Assembly: GCA_024695815.1 (NCBI GenBank)
Contig: JAILHK010000051.1
Coordinates: 1-47,876 of the forward strand
DNA from: Prevotella sp.
GTDB taxonomy: Bacteria > Bacteroidota > Bacteroidia > Bacteroidales > Bacteroidaceae
DNA length: 47,876 nt
Direction of reading: 5' to 3'
Shown here in pieces: positions 36,259 to 44,784 of the stretch. The notes under the pieces were generated by a model. It made no database searches. It saw only the letters and a program-made list of their open reading frames with translations, and was not told the DNA's origin. Positions within the stretch are counted from its first letter, which is position 1, and each line of letters starts with the position of its first letter. The position numbers and the translations under genes were made by a program.

Positions 36259-37740
36259 ATGAAGATAGAGTTATTTGAGCCACAAGCCATCTATGAATTG
36301 GGTGCACGTCCTAACCAGGAGGATAATATCTATCCTGCTAAGGGTCAGGCCACCAGCGAGAGTCGCGTGTTTCTGGTGTGCGACGGCATGGGTGGCTGTG
36401 ACAAGGGCGAGGTGGCCAGCAAAATAGTCTGCGACACAATCAGCGCCAATGTAGAAGCGGTGTTGCAGACCGGTGAACCACTCACGGACGGAGCTTTCAA
36501 CCAAGCTGTGACTCGGGCCTATGAAGCCCTCGATGCTGCCGACGTAAAGAACGAGGGTGAAATGGGTACCACGCTGACCTTCCTTTGCTTTCATCGTGGC
36601 GGTTGCTTGGCAGCCCACATCGGTGATAGCCGCATCTATCATATTCGTCCTTCATTGGGCCCCGACATGGGCATGCTCTATCGTTCGCGCGACCACTCGT
36701 TGGTGCAGCAGCTCTACGAGATGGGACAGTTGTCTTATCGCCAGATGAGCACTGACCCCCGCAAGAATGTCATCCTGAAGGCGCTGCAGCCCCATCAGCC
36801 CGAGCTCACCATGGCCGAGGTGACCCACATCACCGACATCAAGGCTAGCGACTATTTCTTGATGTGCTCCGATGGTATGCTGGAGCACATGGATGATGCC
36901 TTGCTGCTCTCTATCATTGGTGCTAACTGCAGCGACGAGGAGAAGGCTGCCCGTCTCATCGAGGCTTCGCACGACAATCAGGATAACCACTCGGCCTATC
37001 TCATCAAGGTGAAGAGCGTAGAGCGCGAGGCCGGCGATAAGGACCTGCCTGAGGACGAGTTCGAGGCACGTGTCAAGAACAAGGCACTGAACGATCCCTC
37101 GCGCAAGGTCATCATGCCGCCACCCCCATTCCCCGAAGGCAACAACGCCACACAGGCTGCGCCCCCCGTGCAACCTGCTAAGTTTGCCACCAACCATCAG
37201 TCTATTGCTTCCGCTCCCGCTACAGAGCAAGATTTGTCGCAGTCGGGCAGTCCGATGCTGAAGGTGTTGTTGGCTGTCGTTGTGGTGGCCCTTCTGGCTG
37301 TAGCTGGCTATTTCCTTTATCCTCGTCTTGTGGCTTCTTCACAACCTGAGGTGGCAGCACCCGTTGTCGAAGAGAAGATGTCGATGGCCGATGCCTACCA
37401 TCAGTTGGGTACCGTCGATGTGACCTTCGACGTGGTGCGACAGATAGAGCAGGACGTTGATCCGAATGGTACTGCTGCAGAGGCAGAAAACTACTCCAAC
37501 CGTCTTATCGCCATGAAACAGATCTTTGTGGATGGCTTCATGGCAAAGCAGCACAGCGTGGACTCGCTGACAAACATCTACGAGTTGCGTGCGGCTTACT
37601 TCTCGCCCGAGCAGCGCGAGGTGATGCAGTGGTTCCTGGAACTGCCTAAGCATCAGCAGGAGTTGTGGGAGACCTCGACAGATCGTGTGGTCAGCTTCCA
37701 GGATTTCAAGCAGTGCATGACCACGCTGATATATTATTAA
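36259..37740 (+). CDS. PP2C-family Ser/Thr phosphatase with a C-terminal membrane anchor
   Basis: 493 residues. The PP2C domain (about 1-255) has the metal aspartates Asp22 (NQEDN), Asp42 (CDGMGG), the IGDSRIYHI strand, SDGMLEHM and DNHSAYLIKV. A Pro-rich linker follows, then one membrane span (about 333-354, LKVLLAVVVVALLAVAGYFLYP) and a ~135-residue extracytoplasmic helical domain. This layout suggests signalling across the membrane by Ser/Thr dephosphorylation. No Hanks-type kinase gene is in the window. The next gene, a coiled-coil lipoprotein, lies 34 bp away and could be a periplasmic partner (inference). Confidence 0.88.
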   Translation: MKIELFEPQAIYELGARPNQEDNIYPAKGQATSESRVFLVCDGMGGCDKGEVASKIVCDTISANVEAVLQTGEPLTDGAFNQAVTRAYEALDAADVKNEGEMGTTLTFLCFHRGGCLAAHIGDSRIYHIRPSLGPDMGMLYRSRDHSLVQQLYEMGQLSYRQMSTDPRKNVILKALQPHQPELTMAEVTHITDIKASDYFLMCSDGMLEHMDDALLLSIIGANCSDEEKAARLIEASHDNQDNHSAYLIKVKSVEREAGDKDLPEDEFEARVKNKALNDPSRKVIMPPPPFPEGNNATQAAPPVQPAKFATNHQSIASAPATEQDLSQSGSPMLKVLLAVVVVALLAVAGYFLYPRLVASSQPEVAAPVVEEKMSMADAYHQLGTVDVTFDVVRQIEQDVDPNGTAAEAENYSNRLIAMKQIFVDGFMAKQHSVDSLTNIYELRAAYFSPEQREVMQWFLELPKHQQELWETSTDRVVSFQDFKQCMTTLIYY

Positions 37741-37774
37741 TGTAACGAACAACTGATAGTTAAAATAACAACGT

Positions 37775-38629
37775 ATGAAAGCAATTAAGATTTTGATGTC
37801 GGCTGCTGTAGCAACAGCCCTCACATCGTGTGGCGGCGGTAGCGAAAGCAACTGGCAGCAGGAGCGTGACTCTATCATGGAGGTAAACGAACAGCAACAG
37901 CAGGTACTCGACGACCTGACCTCGACGTTGGTCGAGGTGTCTGCCAGTCTCGACTCTATAGCTCAAGGCGAAGGCATGTTGCGCAGCTCTAACGAGTCGC
38001 CAGTAGTCACTAAGGAACAGATGTTGAAGAACCTGGAAGCCTTCAAGGCTACGCTGCAAGAAAATAAGGAACGTATGGCTAAGTTGCAGAAGCAGTTGGC
38101 CACGCGTACTGACCAGCTGGGACAGCTGAGCAAGTTGGTGGACCACCTGAATGCTGAGATTGCCACCAAGGAGGCCCGCATTGCCGAACTGGAGGAGCAA
38201 CTGGCACAGGCTAACGCCGATATGGACTTGTTGCGCTTGGACATCAACTCGCTGAGCAAGACGGTGTCGTCACTGCAGGACGAGAATGCTGAACAGCGCC
38301 AGACCATGGAGGCACAGACGGCCGAGGCCAACAAGGCTTACTATGTAATAGGTACCAGTCGCGACCTGAAAGAGAAGGGACTCTTGACGGGTGGTTTGTT
38401 GAAGAAAAAGAAGGTGAACTACGAGTCGTTGAACCAGGCGCTCTTCACAAAGATCGACATTCGCAACACCACTCAGTTCAACATACCCAGCAAAAAGGCA
38501 AAGGTGCTGACGGATGCACCCTCTGACTCTTACACCATCACTCAGAATGGTAACAGCTGCACACTGCGCATCACTAATGTCACTCGCTTCTGGAGCATCA
38601 GTCGCTACCTGATTATCCAAGCCGATTAA
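37775..38629 (+). CDS. Coiled-coil lipoprotein, unknown function
   Basis: 284 residues. Lipoprotein signal: hydrophobic start and lipobox LTSC with Cys19, then GGG. Residues about 25-185 are a long heptad-rich coiled coil (LEAFKATLQENKERMAKLQKQL, in part). The C-terminal ~95 residues form a compact domain (YYVIGTSRDLKEKGLL, FNIPSKKAKVLTDAP, LRITNVTRFWSISRYLII) seen in Bacteroidota 'DUF'-type lipoproteins; I cannot name a function. It is probably co-transcribed with the PP2C gene and followed by a terminator. Confidence 0.8.
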   Translation: MKAIKILMSAAVATALTSCGGGSESNWQQERDSIMEVNEQQQQVLDDLTSTLVEVSASLDSIAQGEGMLRSSNESPVVTKEQMLKNLEAFKATLQENKERMAKLQKQLATRTDQLGQLSKLVDHLNAEIATKEARIAELEEQLAQANADMDLLRLDINSLSKTVSSLQDENAEQRQTMEAQTAEANKAYYVIGTSRDLKEKGLLTGGLLKKKKVNYESLNQALFTKIDIRNTTQFNIPSKKAKVLTDAPSDSYTITQNGNSCTLRITNVTRFWSISRYLIIQAD

Positions 38630-38653
38630 GACATAATAACTGGATAAAGACAT

Positions 38654-38702
38654 AATCGCTCGGCTTCCGCTTTCACCAAGCGCAGCCGGGCGATTGTGTT
38701 TT
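38654..38702 (+). terminator. Terminator after the lipoprotein gene
   Basis: AATCGCTCGGCT (38654-38665) pairs with AGCCGGGCGATT (38684-38695) with one wobble; an inner GCTT/AAGC extends it. GTGTTTT follows. Confidence 0.8.
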
Positions 38703-38791
38703 AAAAGGACTGCTATGATGTCTTAAAAACATAGGTTTGACGGGCTTTTTCCCCTGCTTTGCAGGGCTAATAGTTATTGTGTTGTTTTTCG

Positions 38792-38893
38792 TCTAGGGGC
38801 TGGAATGGTCATTTCTAGGGGCTAGATTTGCTGTTTCCAGGGGCTAGATTTGCCATGTCTAGGGGCTAGACGTACCAATTCTAGGGGCTAGAA
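38792..38893. repeat. 22-bp-pitch palindromic array, locus 2 (TCTAGGGGCTAGA type)
   Basis: Five cores at 38792, 38814, 38836, 38858 and 38880, exactly 22 bp apart: TCTAGGGGCTGGAA, TCTAGGGGCTAGAT, TCCAGGGGCTAGAT, TCTAGGGGCTAGAC, TCTAGGGGCTAGAA. Each has 5-bp arms around GGG. The 8-bp spacers are TGGTCATT, TTGCTGTT, TTGCCATG, GTACCAAT. The last core equals the isolated core at 150-163 of locus 1. ATCAAAAGCG and an AACTATTG hairpin follow (38898-38930). Confidence 0.93.
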
Positions 38894-38897
38894 TCAG

Positions 38898-39143
38898 ATC
38901 AAAAGCGTAACTATTGCGTGTCAATAGTTGCCCTTTAACGTCGTCAAACCTCCCCTTTTGCTGTGCAAAACTAGCGGAAAGACATACTCTTGCCCGAGTA
39001 ATACTCGGGCGACATGCGAAGAAGATCTTCTTGGGGAGCGACATGCGAAGAAGGGGAGCTCGGGCGACGTGCGAAGAAGGGGGACTCGGGAAGGGTGGGG
39101 GGAAAATGTGAACAGGCCAGGAGGCTTGTTCGCTGTTTTTTTG
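38898..39143. other. Non-coding stretch: companion hairpin and GCGACATGCGAAGAAG repeats
   Basis: AACTATTG (38909-38916) and CAATAGTT (38922-38929) form a perfect 8-bp hairpin beside array 2. GCCCGAGT (38992-38999) and ACTCGGGC (39003-39010) form another. Then GCGAC(A/G)TGCGAAGAAG occurs three times at 39009, 39038 and 39064 (29 and 26 bp apart), with CTCGGG next to copies 1 and 3. I see no gene. The purine-rich GGGAAGGGTGGGGGGAAAA after it is odd for the window. Confidence 0.7.
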
Positions 39144-39151
39144 TATCTTTG
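39144..39151 (+). promoter_or_regulatory. -7 box upstream of the truncated hydrolase
   Basis: TATCTTTG, 32 nt before the ATG at 39184. No clean -33 TTG lies at the right distance (CTTG at 39125-39128 gives only 15 nt). Confidence 0.45.
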
Positions 39152-39183
39152 CAGAGGAATCTTTAAATCTGTATAGCAGGTCT

Positions 39184-39981
39184 ATGCACCGTATTGACAT
39201 AGTCTATCCATCGACAGATCCGAAGGGCAACCCCACGGAGATGAGTGGGTATCTGGCGATTCCTAATGATATCTATAAGGATAATGCGCCTGTAGATGGT
39301 ATCTTGCTAAACAGTCATTACACGCAGATGGGCTATGATGGTGCGCCTACGAGGGGTTATGCTCAGGGCGAAGACTATGTGATGGCTAATCCGCTGAGGC
39401 TGAATTATATCGTGGTGTGCAGCGACCAATATGGATATGGCGTGACAGAGGGTAAGGGCTACTACTACTGCTATGGCGATGCCAATGCACAGGCAGGTAT
39501 AGACTGTCTGCTGGCAGCCAGGGAACTGCTCGATGCACGTGGCATCAGTCAGGGAAAACTGCTGATTAATGCGGGCTACTCGTCGGGTGGCTACGAGGCG
39601 ATAGCTATCCAGAAGTTGCGCGACATGAAATATCGCGATGTGATCTCGTTTGACAAGACCGTTGTGAGCGGTATCGCCTACTATTTAAATCTGGCTGCGA
39701 TGATGGCTGCTTTACCTATATTATATTATGATGGCGAGCTGAACACACATTATGCCGACCTGGTAAAGGATGCAACACCGATGACCATCATTCATAAACT
39801 GGAGGAAAAGGGCATCGACCTGAAGAAGATTGTGAAAGAACGAATGGCCAGTGAAGGTGGTGGTTCGGGCAACATCTTCTCGCTGTTGACACAGTTGGAC
39901 GAGAAACTGCAACCGTATGGTTTGAACTCCTTGGAATTGCTGCAGATGGCAGACGCTGGACGTGAACAAAGACGGACCTAA
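39184..39981 (+). pseudogene. Truncated secretory-lipase-like alpha/beta hydrolase
   Basis: 265 codons. The sequence keeps the nucleophile elbow GYSSGG (NAGYSSGGYEA) and the family blocks YRIDIVYPSTD-like HRIDIVYPSTD, SGYLAIP, VVCSDQYGYG and CYGDANAQAGIDCLLAAR. It has no signal peptide, although relatives are exported, and it stops right after LLQMADAG, before the region where the catalytic Asp and His should lie. The last ~10 codons read out of frame into the next gene. I infer a 3' deletion joining it to the following fragment, and possibly a 5' loss. It could still be translated but is unlikely to be an active esterase. Confidence 0.7.
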
Positions 39982-40939
39982 GTCGGACGGCAGCTTGGCT
40001 ATCAGTAGCTATCTGGCTGAGAAGAACTGCGATATCATTGCTATGCAGGAAGACTTTAACTACCGTTGGGAGATATGGTCGCAGCTGTTTGCCAACTACC
40101 AGCACGATGAATGGACGGGTGGCATTATCTATGAGGACATGCAGGACTGTGACTTCTTGCATCCGCAGAATATCAAGTTGAGTTGTGATGGACTGAACAT
40201 GTCGTGGAAAAATGGCAAACAATCGAAAGGCTATGAGCGAGTGGCATGGCAACAGAGTTTCGGAAAGTTCAGCCACGACTTCGACGAAATGGTGACCAAG
40301 GGCTTCCGACGCCATGAAATGGTGCTGGAAGATGGTTCCGAGGTGGTGGTCTATAACATGCACATGGATGCCAGCAGCTATCTTGACGAAAGCAATGGCA
40401 ACGATGTGAGAGACCGTGAGGCCCGACTGTCACAGTGGACTCAGCTGAGAGATTATATCATGGCACATTTGGATAAACGTCCTGTCATTGTGATGGGCGA
40501 CATGAACACACTGTACCACCGGGATGATGTGAAAAAGGTGTTCTTTGACGAGATAGAGGCATCTGGACTGGCTACTGCTGCCGATGTATGGGTTGAACTA
40601 CAGTAAAACGGAGTGTTCCCAGAGATGGGCGGCGATCGACAGGCAGACGAACTGCTCGACAAGGTAATCTATATCAATCCGAAGGATGCAGCAACAACCA
40701 TCGTGCCGCTGAGTTACGAAGTGGATAGGGAAGGTTATGAGGTCAATGGCGTGGCGCTGGGTGACCACTATCCTGTCATCGTACGCTTTGCTATACAGAC
40801 CACCAAGGATACTAATGGTGTGAAGTCGGTAGAGAAGGGTACAGAAGATCAGGAGTGGTACACGCTTCAGGGTGTGCGTAAGGATGATCAGAAAAAGGGT
40901 ATCGGCATCAATCGTCAAGGACAAAAGGTGCTGTTTTAA
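39956..40939 (+). pseudogene. Truncated endonuclease/exonuclease/phosphatase-family gene with an in-frame stop
   Basis: Homology starts abruptly at about LDVNKDGPKSDG (39956) without a signal peptide or the first strand. The EEP motifs are then visible: MQEDF (metal Glu), YNMHMDASS, MGDMNT (GDxN). A TAA at 40604-40606 interrupts the frame after WVELQ. The same frame continues for 110 codons with NGVFPEM, the catalytic GDHYPV block and a Prevotella C-terminal tail (YTLQGVR...GQKVLF) to TAA 40937-40939. So the gene lost its 5' end by fusion to the hydrolase fragment and also carries a nonsense codon before an essential motif. An initiation at GTG 39962 giving 214 residues is possible but would lack the DH motif. 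Confidence 0.75.
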
Positions 40940-41419
40940 TTTGAGCTGAATAGTCGGTCTGTTTGGACCATCTTGCAGATCAATAGTTGAGCTTTTATGT
41001 TCCAAGAGTAAAGCTTTTGATCCGTATCTAAACTTTAGAAACGATGTTTCCAGACTTTAGAACGACTGCGTCTAAACTTTAGAAACGATGTTTCCAGACT
41101 CTAGAATGCACATTTCTAGAGTCTGGATTTTGTATGGTATTTATCGTTTTACATCAGTAAGGTGCCAATATCACTTCCTTGAACAAAGACTATTGACCAT
41201 CTATTGTGCCACTTTTACTCCACTGACCATTTCGTTCTATAGTGGCGTATATACTGATGTTTTGGTGTATCATTGGAACAATTTTTGTGGGTTTTTGTTT
41301 CAATGACTCTTATATGCTGTTGATTTTTTAGGATATGACTGAATAAATGATTTTCTTTGCAATTGTAGATAGCTAATGATGTTTACAATACCTAAATATT
41401 AACCCTAAAACAGTGTAAT
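40940..41419. other. 480-bp intergenic region: repeat array 3 and AT-rich DNA
   Basis: It holds an inverted copy of the companion sequence (CAATAGTTG at 40981-40989 and CTTTTGATC at 41014-41022), array 3 (41027-41128), then about 290 bp of AT-rich DNA without a convincing gene. TTTTCTTTG at 41351-41359 is a weak -7-like site for the downstream zinc-ribbon gene; no -33 element was found. Confidence 0.6.
41027..41128. repeat. 22-bp-pitch palindromic array, locus 3 (TCTAAACTTTAGAA type)
   Basis: Five cores at 41027, 41049, 41071, 41093 and 41115, exactly 22 bp apart: TCTAAACTTTAGAA, TCCAGACTTTAGAA, TCTAAACTTTAGAA, TCCAGACTCTAGAA, TCTAGAGTCTGGAT. Spacers are ACGATGTT, CGACTGCG, ACGATGTT, GCACATTT. 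Units 1-2 and 3-4 form a 44-bp duplication (35 of 36 bases identical over 41027-41062 and 41071-41106), showing how the array grows. The companion sequence lies to the left in inverted orientation, so the module is reversed relative to locus 2. Confidence 0.93.
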
Positions 41420-42673
41420 ATGGCTTTAATAACATGCCCTGAATGTGGTAAGCAGGTGTCTGATCGTGCTGCTACGTGTCCACAATGTGGCTGCCCATTG
41501 CAATCGGCAGCCCCCACCGGACCTGTTCCTCCCCCAATGCCCGGGGGGTATCAACCTTCTAATGCAATGCCGTCAAACGCAATGCCCTCTAATCCGCAAC
41601 CCTCAAACCCACAGCCTTTCCCGCCGAAACCTCAGGCTGCTGGCAATCAAGAGATGAGCGCCTCGAAGATGGCGTGCCCTCATTGTGGTGCTGATCTTGG
41701 ACCAAAAGACTTGTTGAGCAAGGACTGGGCTAAGTGTCACCAGTGTGGTAAGGCTATTCTGTTGGGTGGCGGTGGTAATGCTTTCGACGATAACCTGATT
41801 ATTGAGCTGCTCGCCAAGTTTACCATTACAAAAGACGAGTATCACAAATTCTTTATGCAGTTCCTCATGGAAAATGCGCCTGTGGACGTGTTCGACAATA
41901 TGAAGATTGTGGATATTAAGAGAAAATATTTCTGGGCTCGTGAGTACGGACAGGCCACCGAGCGTGCTATCTTTCCGCTGTGTAAGTATGGTAAAGAGTT
42001 TTTCGAGAAACTGTGCGGCACGCCCTATATGCTGATTGCTGACTATGAGGAACACTTCAATACGAAGGAGATGGTGCCATTCGCAAGCGATTATATTCGC
42101 GACACGGATGTAATTCCTAAGGAACAGTCGGCCTCGGAGAACCGTTTTGAGTTCTCGCACACAGACATCGGCTCGTATATCCCAACACCAGCCTACTACT
42201 GTCTGCCGGTGGTCGAGGAGGTCGTGGAGTATAACGGACAGCAGTACACCTTCATCGGCACAGCAAGTGGCGATCGCTGGTGGTACGAGTTTGATAATTT
42301 CCCGAATGCTGAGTTCTTGAAGCAGAGTCCCGATTATACCAGCATGAAGCCGGTGACGTGGATTGTGACTGCCATCCTCATATTGATACTGTTGCTGATT
42401 GTCTTTGCACTGTTTAAGGCCGGCTTCTGGACTGGTGTTATTGGTGTGGCAATCTTGGGCGCGATAGGCTACTTCCTCGGACTGATTGTCTATGGACTGA
42501 TAGCTCTTGTCACTGGCGGTATTGATGCCATCATCCGTGCCATTGTCAATCGTATTATCCGTAAGAAGTTCCGTGCACGCTGGCAGGAGTTCCAGGAACA
42601 TAAGCGTCAGGCTGCTCAGCGTAATTTTAAACTGGATTTGAAATACGACGTTCCTGAGTTCCCAATACCTTAA
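41420..42673 (+). CDS. Zinc-ribbon membrane protein
   Basis: 417 residues. An N-terminal zinc ribbon (Cys6, Cys9, Cys20, Cys23: TCPECGK...TCPQCGCPL), a Pro/Asn/Met-rich linker with PSNAMPSN-type repeats, a second ribbon near 87-113 (CPHCGADLG...CHQCGK), a soluble middle domain with no family I recognise, and two membrane segments (about 312-330 and 336-365). A basic C-terminal region follows (IIRKKFRARWQEFQEHKRQ). It is first of a four-gene cluster with an SPFH protein 30 bp downstream. The likely site is the inner membrane with the ribbons in the cytoplasm (inference). Confidence 0.8.
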   Translation: MALITCPECGKQVSDRAATCPQCGCPLQSAAPTGPVPPPMPGGYQPSNAMPSNAMPSNPQPSNPQPFPPKPQAAGNQEMSASKMACPHCGADLGPKDLLSKDWAKCHQCGKAILLGGGGNAFDDNLIIELLAKFTITKDEYHKFFMQFLMENAPVDVFDNMKIVDIKRKYFWAREYGQATERAIFPLCKYGKEFFEKLCGTPYMLIADYEEHFNTKEMVPFASDYIRDTDVIPKEQSASENRFEFSHTDIGSYIPTPAYYCLPVVEEVVEYNGQQYTFIGTASGDRWWYEFDNFPNAEFLKQSPDYTSMKPVTWIVTAILILILLLIVFALFKAGFWTGVIGVAILGAIGYFLGLIVYGLIALVTGGIDAIIRAIVNRIIRKKFRARWQEFQEHKRQAAQRNFKLDLKYDVPEFPIP

Positions 42674-42703
42674 TGTATCATTAATAAACAGAATTATACG
42701 ACT

Positions 42704-43894
42704 ATGGGATTTTTTAAGAGAGATCCAAAAGAGGCCAACTATGTGGGTGGCGAGAAGCACTGGGCTGAGTCTATAGAGAATGTTGGCTTTGGAGGCGATA
42801 TGATTTCGCTCCATCCTGATCAAGACTTTAACACCAATTCTACGCTGACAGTACACCCCGGAGAACAGGCTATCTTCGAGAAAAACGGACAAATATACCA
42901 GATGTTCACCGAGGGACGCTACCAACTGAAAACGGAGAACTATCCCTTTATCAGCCGTCTGCGCAATGCTTTTACGGGTGGCGTGAGTACCTTCAACTGT
43001 AGGGTGTTCTTTATCCGAACGGCCACAAGTATGGAGGTGAACTGGGGAGCTGGCGATATTCAGGTGCGCGATAAGAAACTGCGCGTGGCTTCGAAAGTGT
43101 TTGCACGTGGTGCCTATCGCGTGAGTGTGGAGGACGGTGGAAAATTCCTCTTCAAACTGATAGGCAACGGCATCAGTTCGTTTGGTGCTGAGGAGTTGCA
43201 AGACTACTTCCGCAATGAGTTTTTGGAACATATCAAGACGGAAATAGCCACCGTCTTGGTGGAACTGGAAGGCGAGATACTGGGCATTCAGGCTCGACAG
43301 CGCGAGATTAGTCAGAAGATTTCACCGCTGGTAGCTGAGGTGCTGTCTGACTATGGCGTGAAACTGGAACGCTTTTCGATTTCTGCTCTGGAAGTTGATC
43401 TGGACGACGAGGTGCGTAAGGCCTATGAGGCTAAGCTCGGTAATGCTTCTGCCGACTCGGAGGTGATGGATATCCTTGGCGATAAGTGGGCTGCCCAGCA
43501 GCAGGTGGACATCATGAAGACCATGGCCGCCAACCAGGGCACGGCATCAATAGGTGCTGGAATCGGTATGGGAATGGCTGCGGCAGGTTCTTTCTTCGGT
43601 ATGGGACAGCAAATGATGGGACAACCGATGGGACAGCAACAACCTATGCAGCAGGCTGCTCCGCCTCCCATGGCGCAGTTCTGGCTCTTTGTGAACAACC
43701 AGCAAGTGGGACCGGTTCCCATGCAACAGCTTGCTCAGTATGTGCAGACTGGACAGCTGACTCCTGATACGATGGTGTGGAAAGAGGGCATGCCGCAGTG
43801 GGCTGCCGCTAAAACGGTGCCCGAGCTGCAGCAGTTCTTTGCAGCGGCTGGTGCGACTCCTCCACCCATGCCTCCGACACCTCCAACCCTTTAA
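42704..43894 (+). CDS. SPFH-domain protein with a C-terminal GYF_2 domain
   Basis: 396 residues. The SPFH (band-7/flotillin-like) domain covers about 20-235 (VHPGEQAIFEKNGQI, FFIRTATSMEVNWGAGDI, LVAEVLSDYGVKLERFSISAL). A Gly/Met/Gln-rich linker (GMGMAAAGSFFGMGQQ) connects to a GYF_2 domain (about 325-385, WLFVNNQQVGPVPMQQL, TMVWKEGMPQWAAA). Proteins of this build are the YdjI-like 'virion core' family; they form membrane-associated oligomers. With zinc-ribbon and small membrane proteins on each side, a membrane-scaffold or stress complex is plausible, but I infer this. Confidence 0.88.
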   Translation: MGFFKRDPKEANYVGGEKHWAESIENVGFGGDMISLHPDQDFNTNSTLTVHPGEQAIFEKNGQIYQMFTEGRYQLKTENYPFISRLRNAFTGGVSTFNCRVFFIRTATSMEVNWGAGDIQVRDKKLRVASKVFARGAYRVSVEDGGKFLFKLIGNGISSFGAEELQDYFRNEFLEHIKTEIATVLVELEGEILGIQARQREISQKISPLVAEVLSDYGVKLERFSISALEVDLDDEVRKAYEAKLGNASADSEVMDILGDKWAAQQQVDIMKTMAANQGTASIGAGIGMGMAAAGSFFGMGQQMMGQPMGQQQPMQQAAPPPMAQFWLFVNNQQVGPVPMQQLAQYVQTGQLTPDTMVWKEGMPQWAAAKTVPELQQFFAAAGATPPPMPPTPPTL

Positions 43895-43910
43895 ACGTAA
43901 TTAGAAGATT

Positions 43911-44756
43911 ATGAGAATCAATCAAATGACTTTTGTGGCACTGATGGTGTTGGTGCTCATTGTGCTGAATGTATTGTTCTTTGTCTGGACTGATGTCGAG
44001 ACACGAGGCATTGTAGAGTGGATGTCGTATGGATTTGCCATGTTTTCTTTTGTGGTGGCGTCTATAGCGGTGTTGCGCGTGAGCAAGGATAGCGATGAGG
44101 TGTATCACCTGACCACAACATTTCTGCCTCTCTCTTACTTCTGTGTGCAGACCGTGCTGAGTGCCGTGGCTATTGGCTATGGCATGGTGCTTCGCAGGAC
44201 ACAGGAAACGGCGCAGAGTTTGACAAGCAACATGCAGGATACGGTGAATAAGGTGGTGGAGAGTCTGCCTGACAGTGTGGCTGGCATTGCTACCGACAGC
44301 ATAGGCTCTGCGATAGGAAATACGGTAAATACGACGACTGAGACGGTTGTCGGAAGGTCGATGTTCCTGGCGGAGAACTATACGGTGATTGTCCTGTCTG
44401 TATATCTGCTGGTGCTGCTGTTCTATGCTTTCAATTTGGGCATACACAAGACTGCTAATGATGCCACAAGGGAATCATTGGCCGAACAGGCTGCTGAACA
44501 AGACTCGAAGATGCAGTTGAGTCAACGCTTGCAACTGTTGGAGGTCAAGGTGAAGGATGCTGCTGCGAAGAAAGAAGTGAACAGGCTCTATGAAACCATT
44601 CGCTATGGAGCCAACCATACGACGCCACAGGGAAAACAGATAGAAGGCGCGATCACAGCTGGCCTGGACGAACTTTCAGCGCTTATTGACCGTGCAGACT
44701 GGGAGAAAGTGAGGGAATTGGCCCAGGAACTGACCGTCAGGGCAAAGATGCGTTAA
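43911..44756 (+). CDS. Multi-pass membrane protein with a cytoplasmic coiled coil, unknown
   Basis: 281 residues, no family recognised. Hydrophobic segments near 9-27 (LMVLVLIVLNVLFFVW), 37-56, 66-90 and 156-178 (IVLSVYLLVLLFYAFNL). Between the third and fourth is a Thr/Ser-rich, probably extracytoplasmic stretch. The C-terminal ~100 residues are charged helix (LSQRLQLLEVKVKDAAAKKEV). It lies 16 bp after the SPFH gene in the same cluster. Confidence 0.75.
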   Translation: MRINQMTFVALMVLVLIVLNVLFFVWTDVETRGIVEWMSYGFAMFSFVVASIAVLRVSKDSDEVYHLTTTFLPLSYFCVQTVLSAVAIGYGMVLRRTQETAQSLTSNMQDTVNKVVESLPDSVAGIATDSIGSAIGNTVNTTTETVVGRSMFLAENYTVIVLSVYLLVLLFYAFNLGIHKTANDATRESLAEQAAEQDSKMQLSQRLQLLEVKVKDAAAKKEVNRLYETIRYGANHTTPQGKQIEGAITAGLDELSALIDRADWEKVRELAQELTVRAKMR

Positions 44757-44784
44757 AATATTAATATTATTAAGGTAGATAATT

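Noticed and set aside
38792..38893. CRISPR array
   Set aside because: Cores are 14 bp, spacers only 8 bp and AT-biased, there is no leader or cas gene, and other loci with the same pitch have different cores.
40604..40606. Programmed stop-codon read-through or recoding in the EEP gene
   Set aside because: The stop is TAA with no recoding structure seen, and the gene also lacks its 5' end, so decay explains it better.
41088..41306. 72-codon plus-strand ORF
   Set aside because: It begins inside repeat array 3, has no -7 box or homology, and its composition is that of AT-rich intergenic DNA.
41603..43231. 542-codon minus-strand ORF opposite the zinc-ribbon and SPFH genes
   Set aside because: It spans two well-supported genes and their gap, shows no family motif or start signal, and is explained as an antisense shadow of their codon use.
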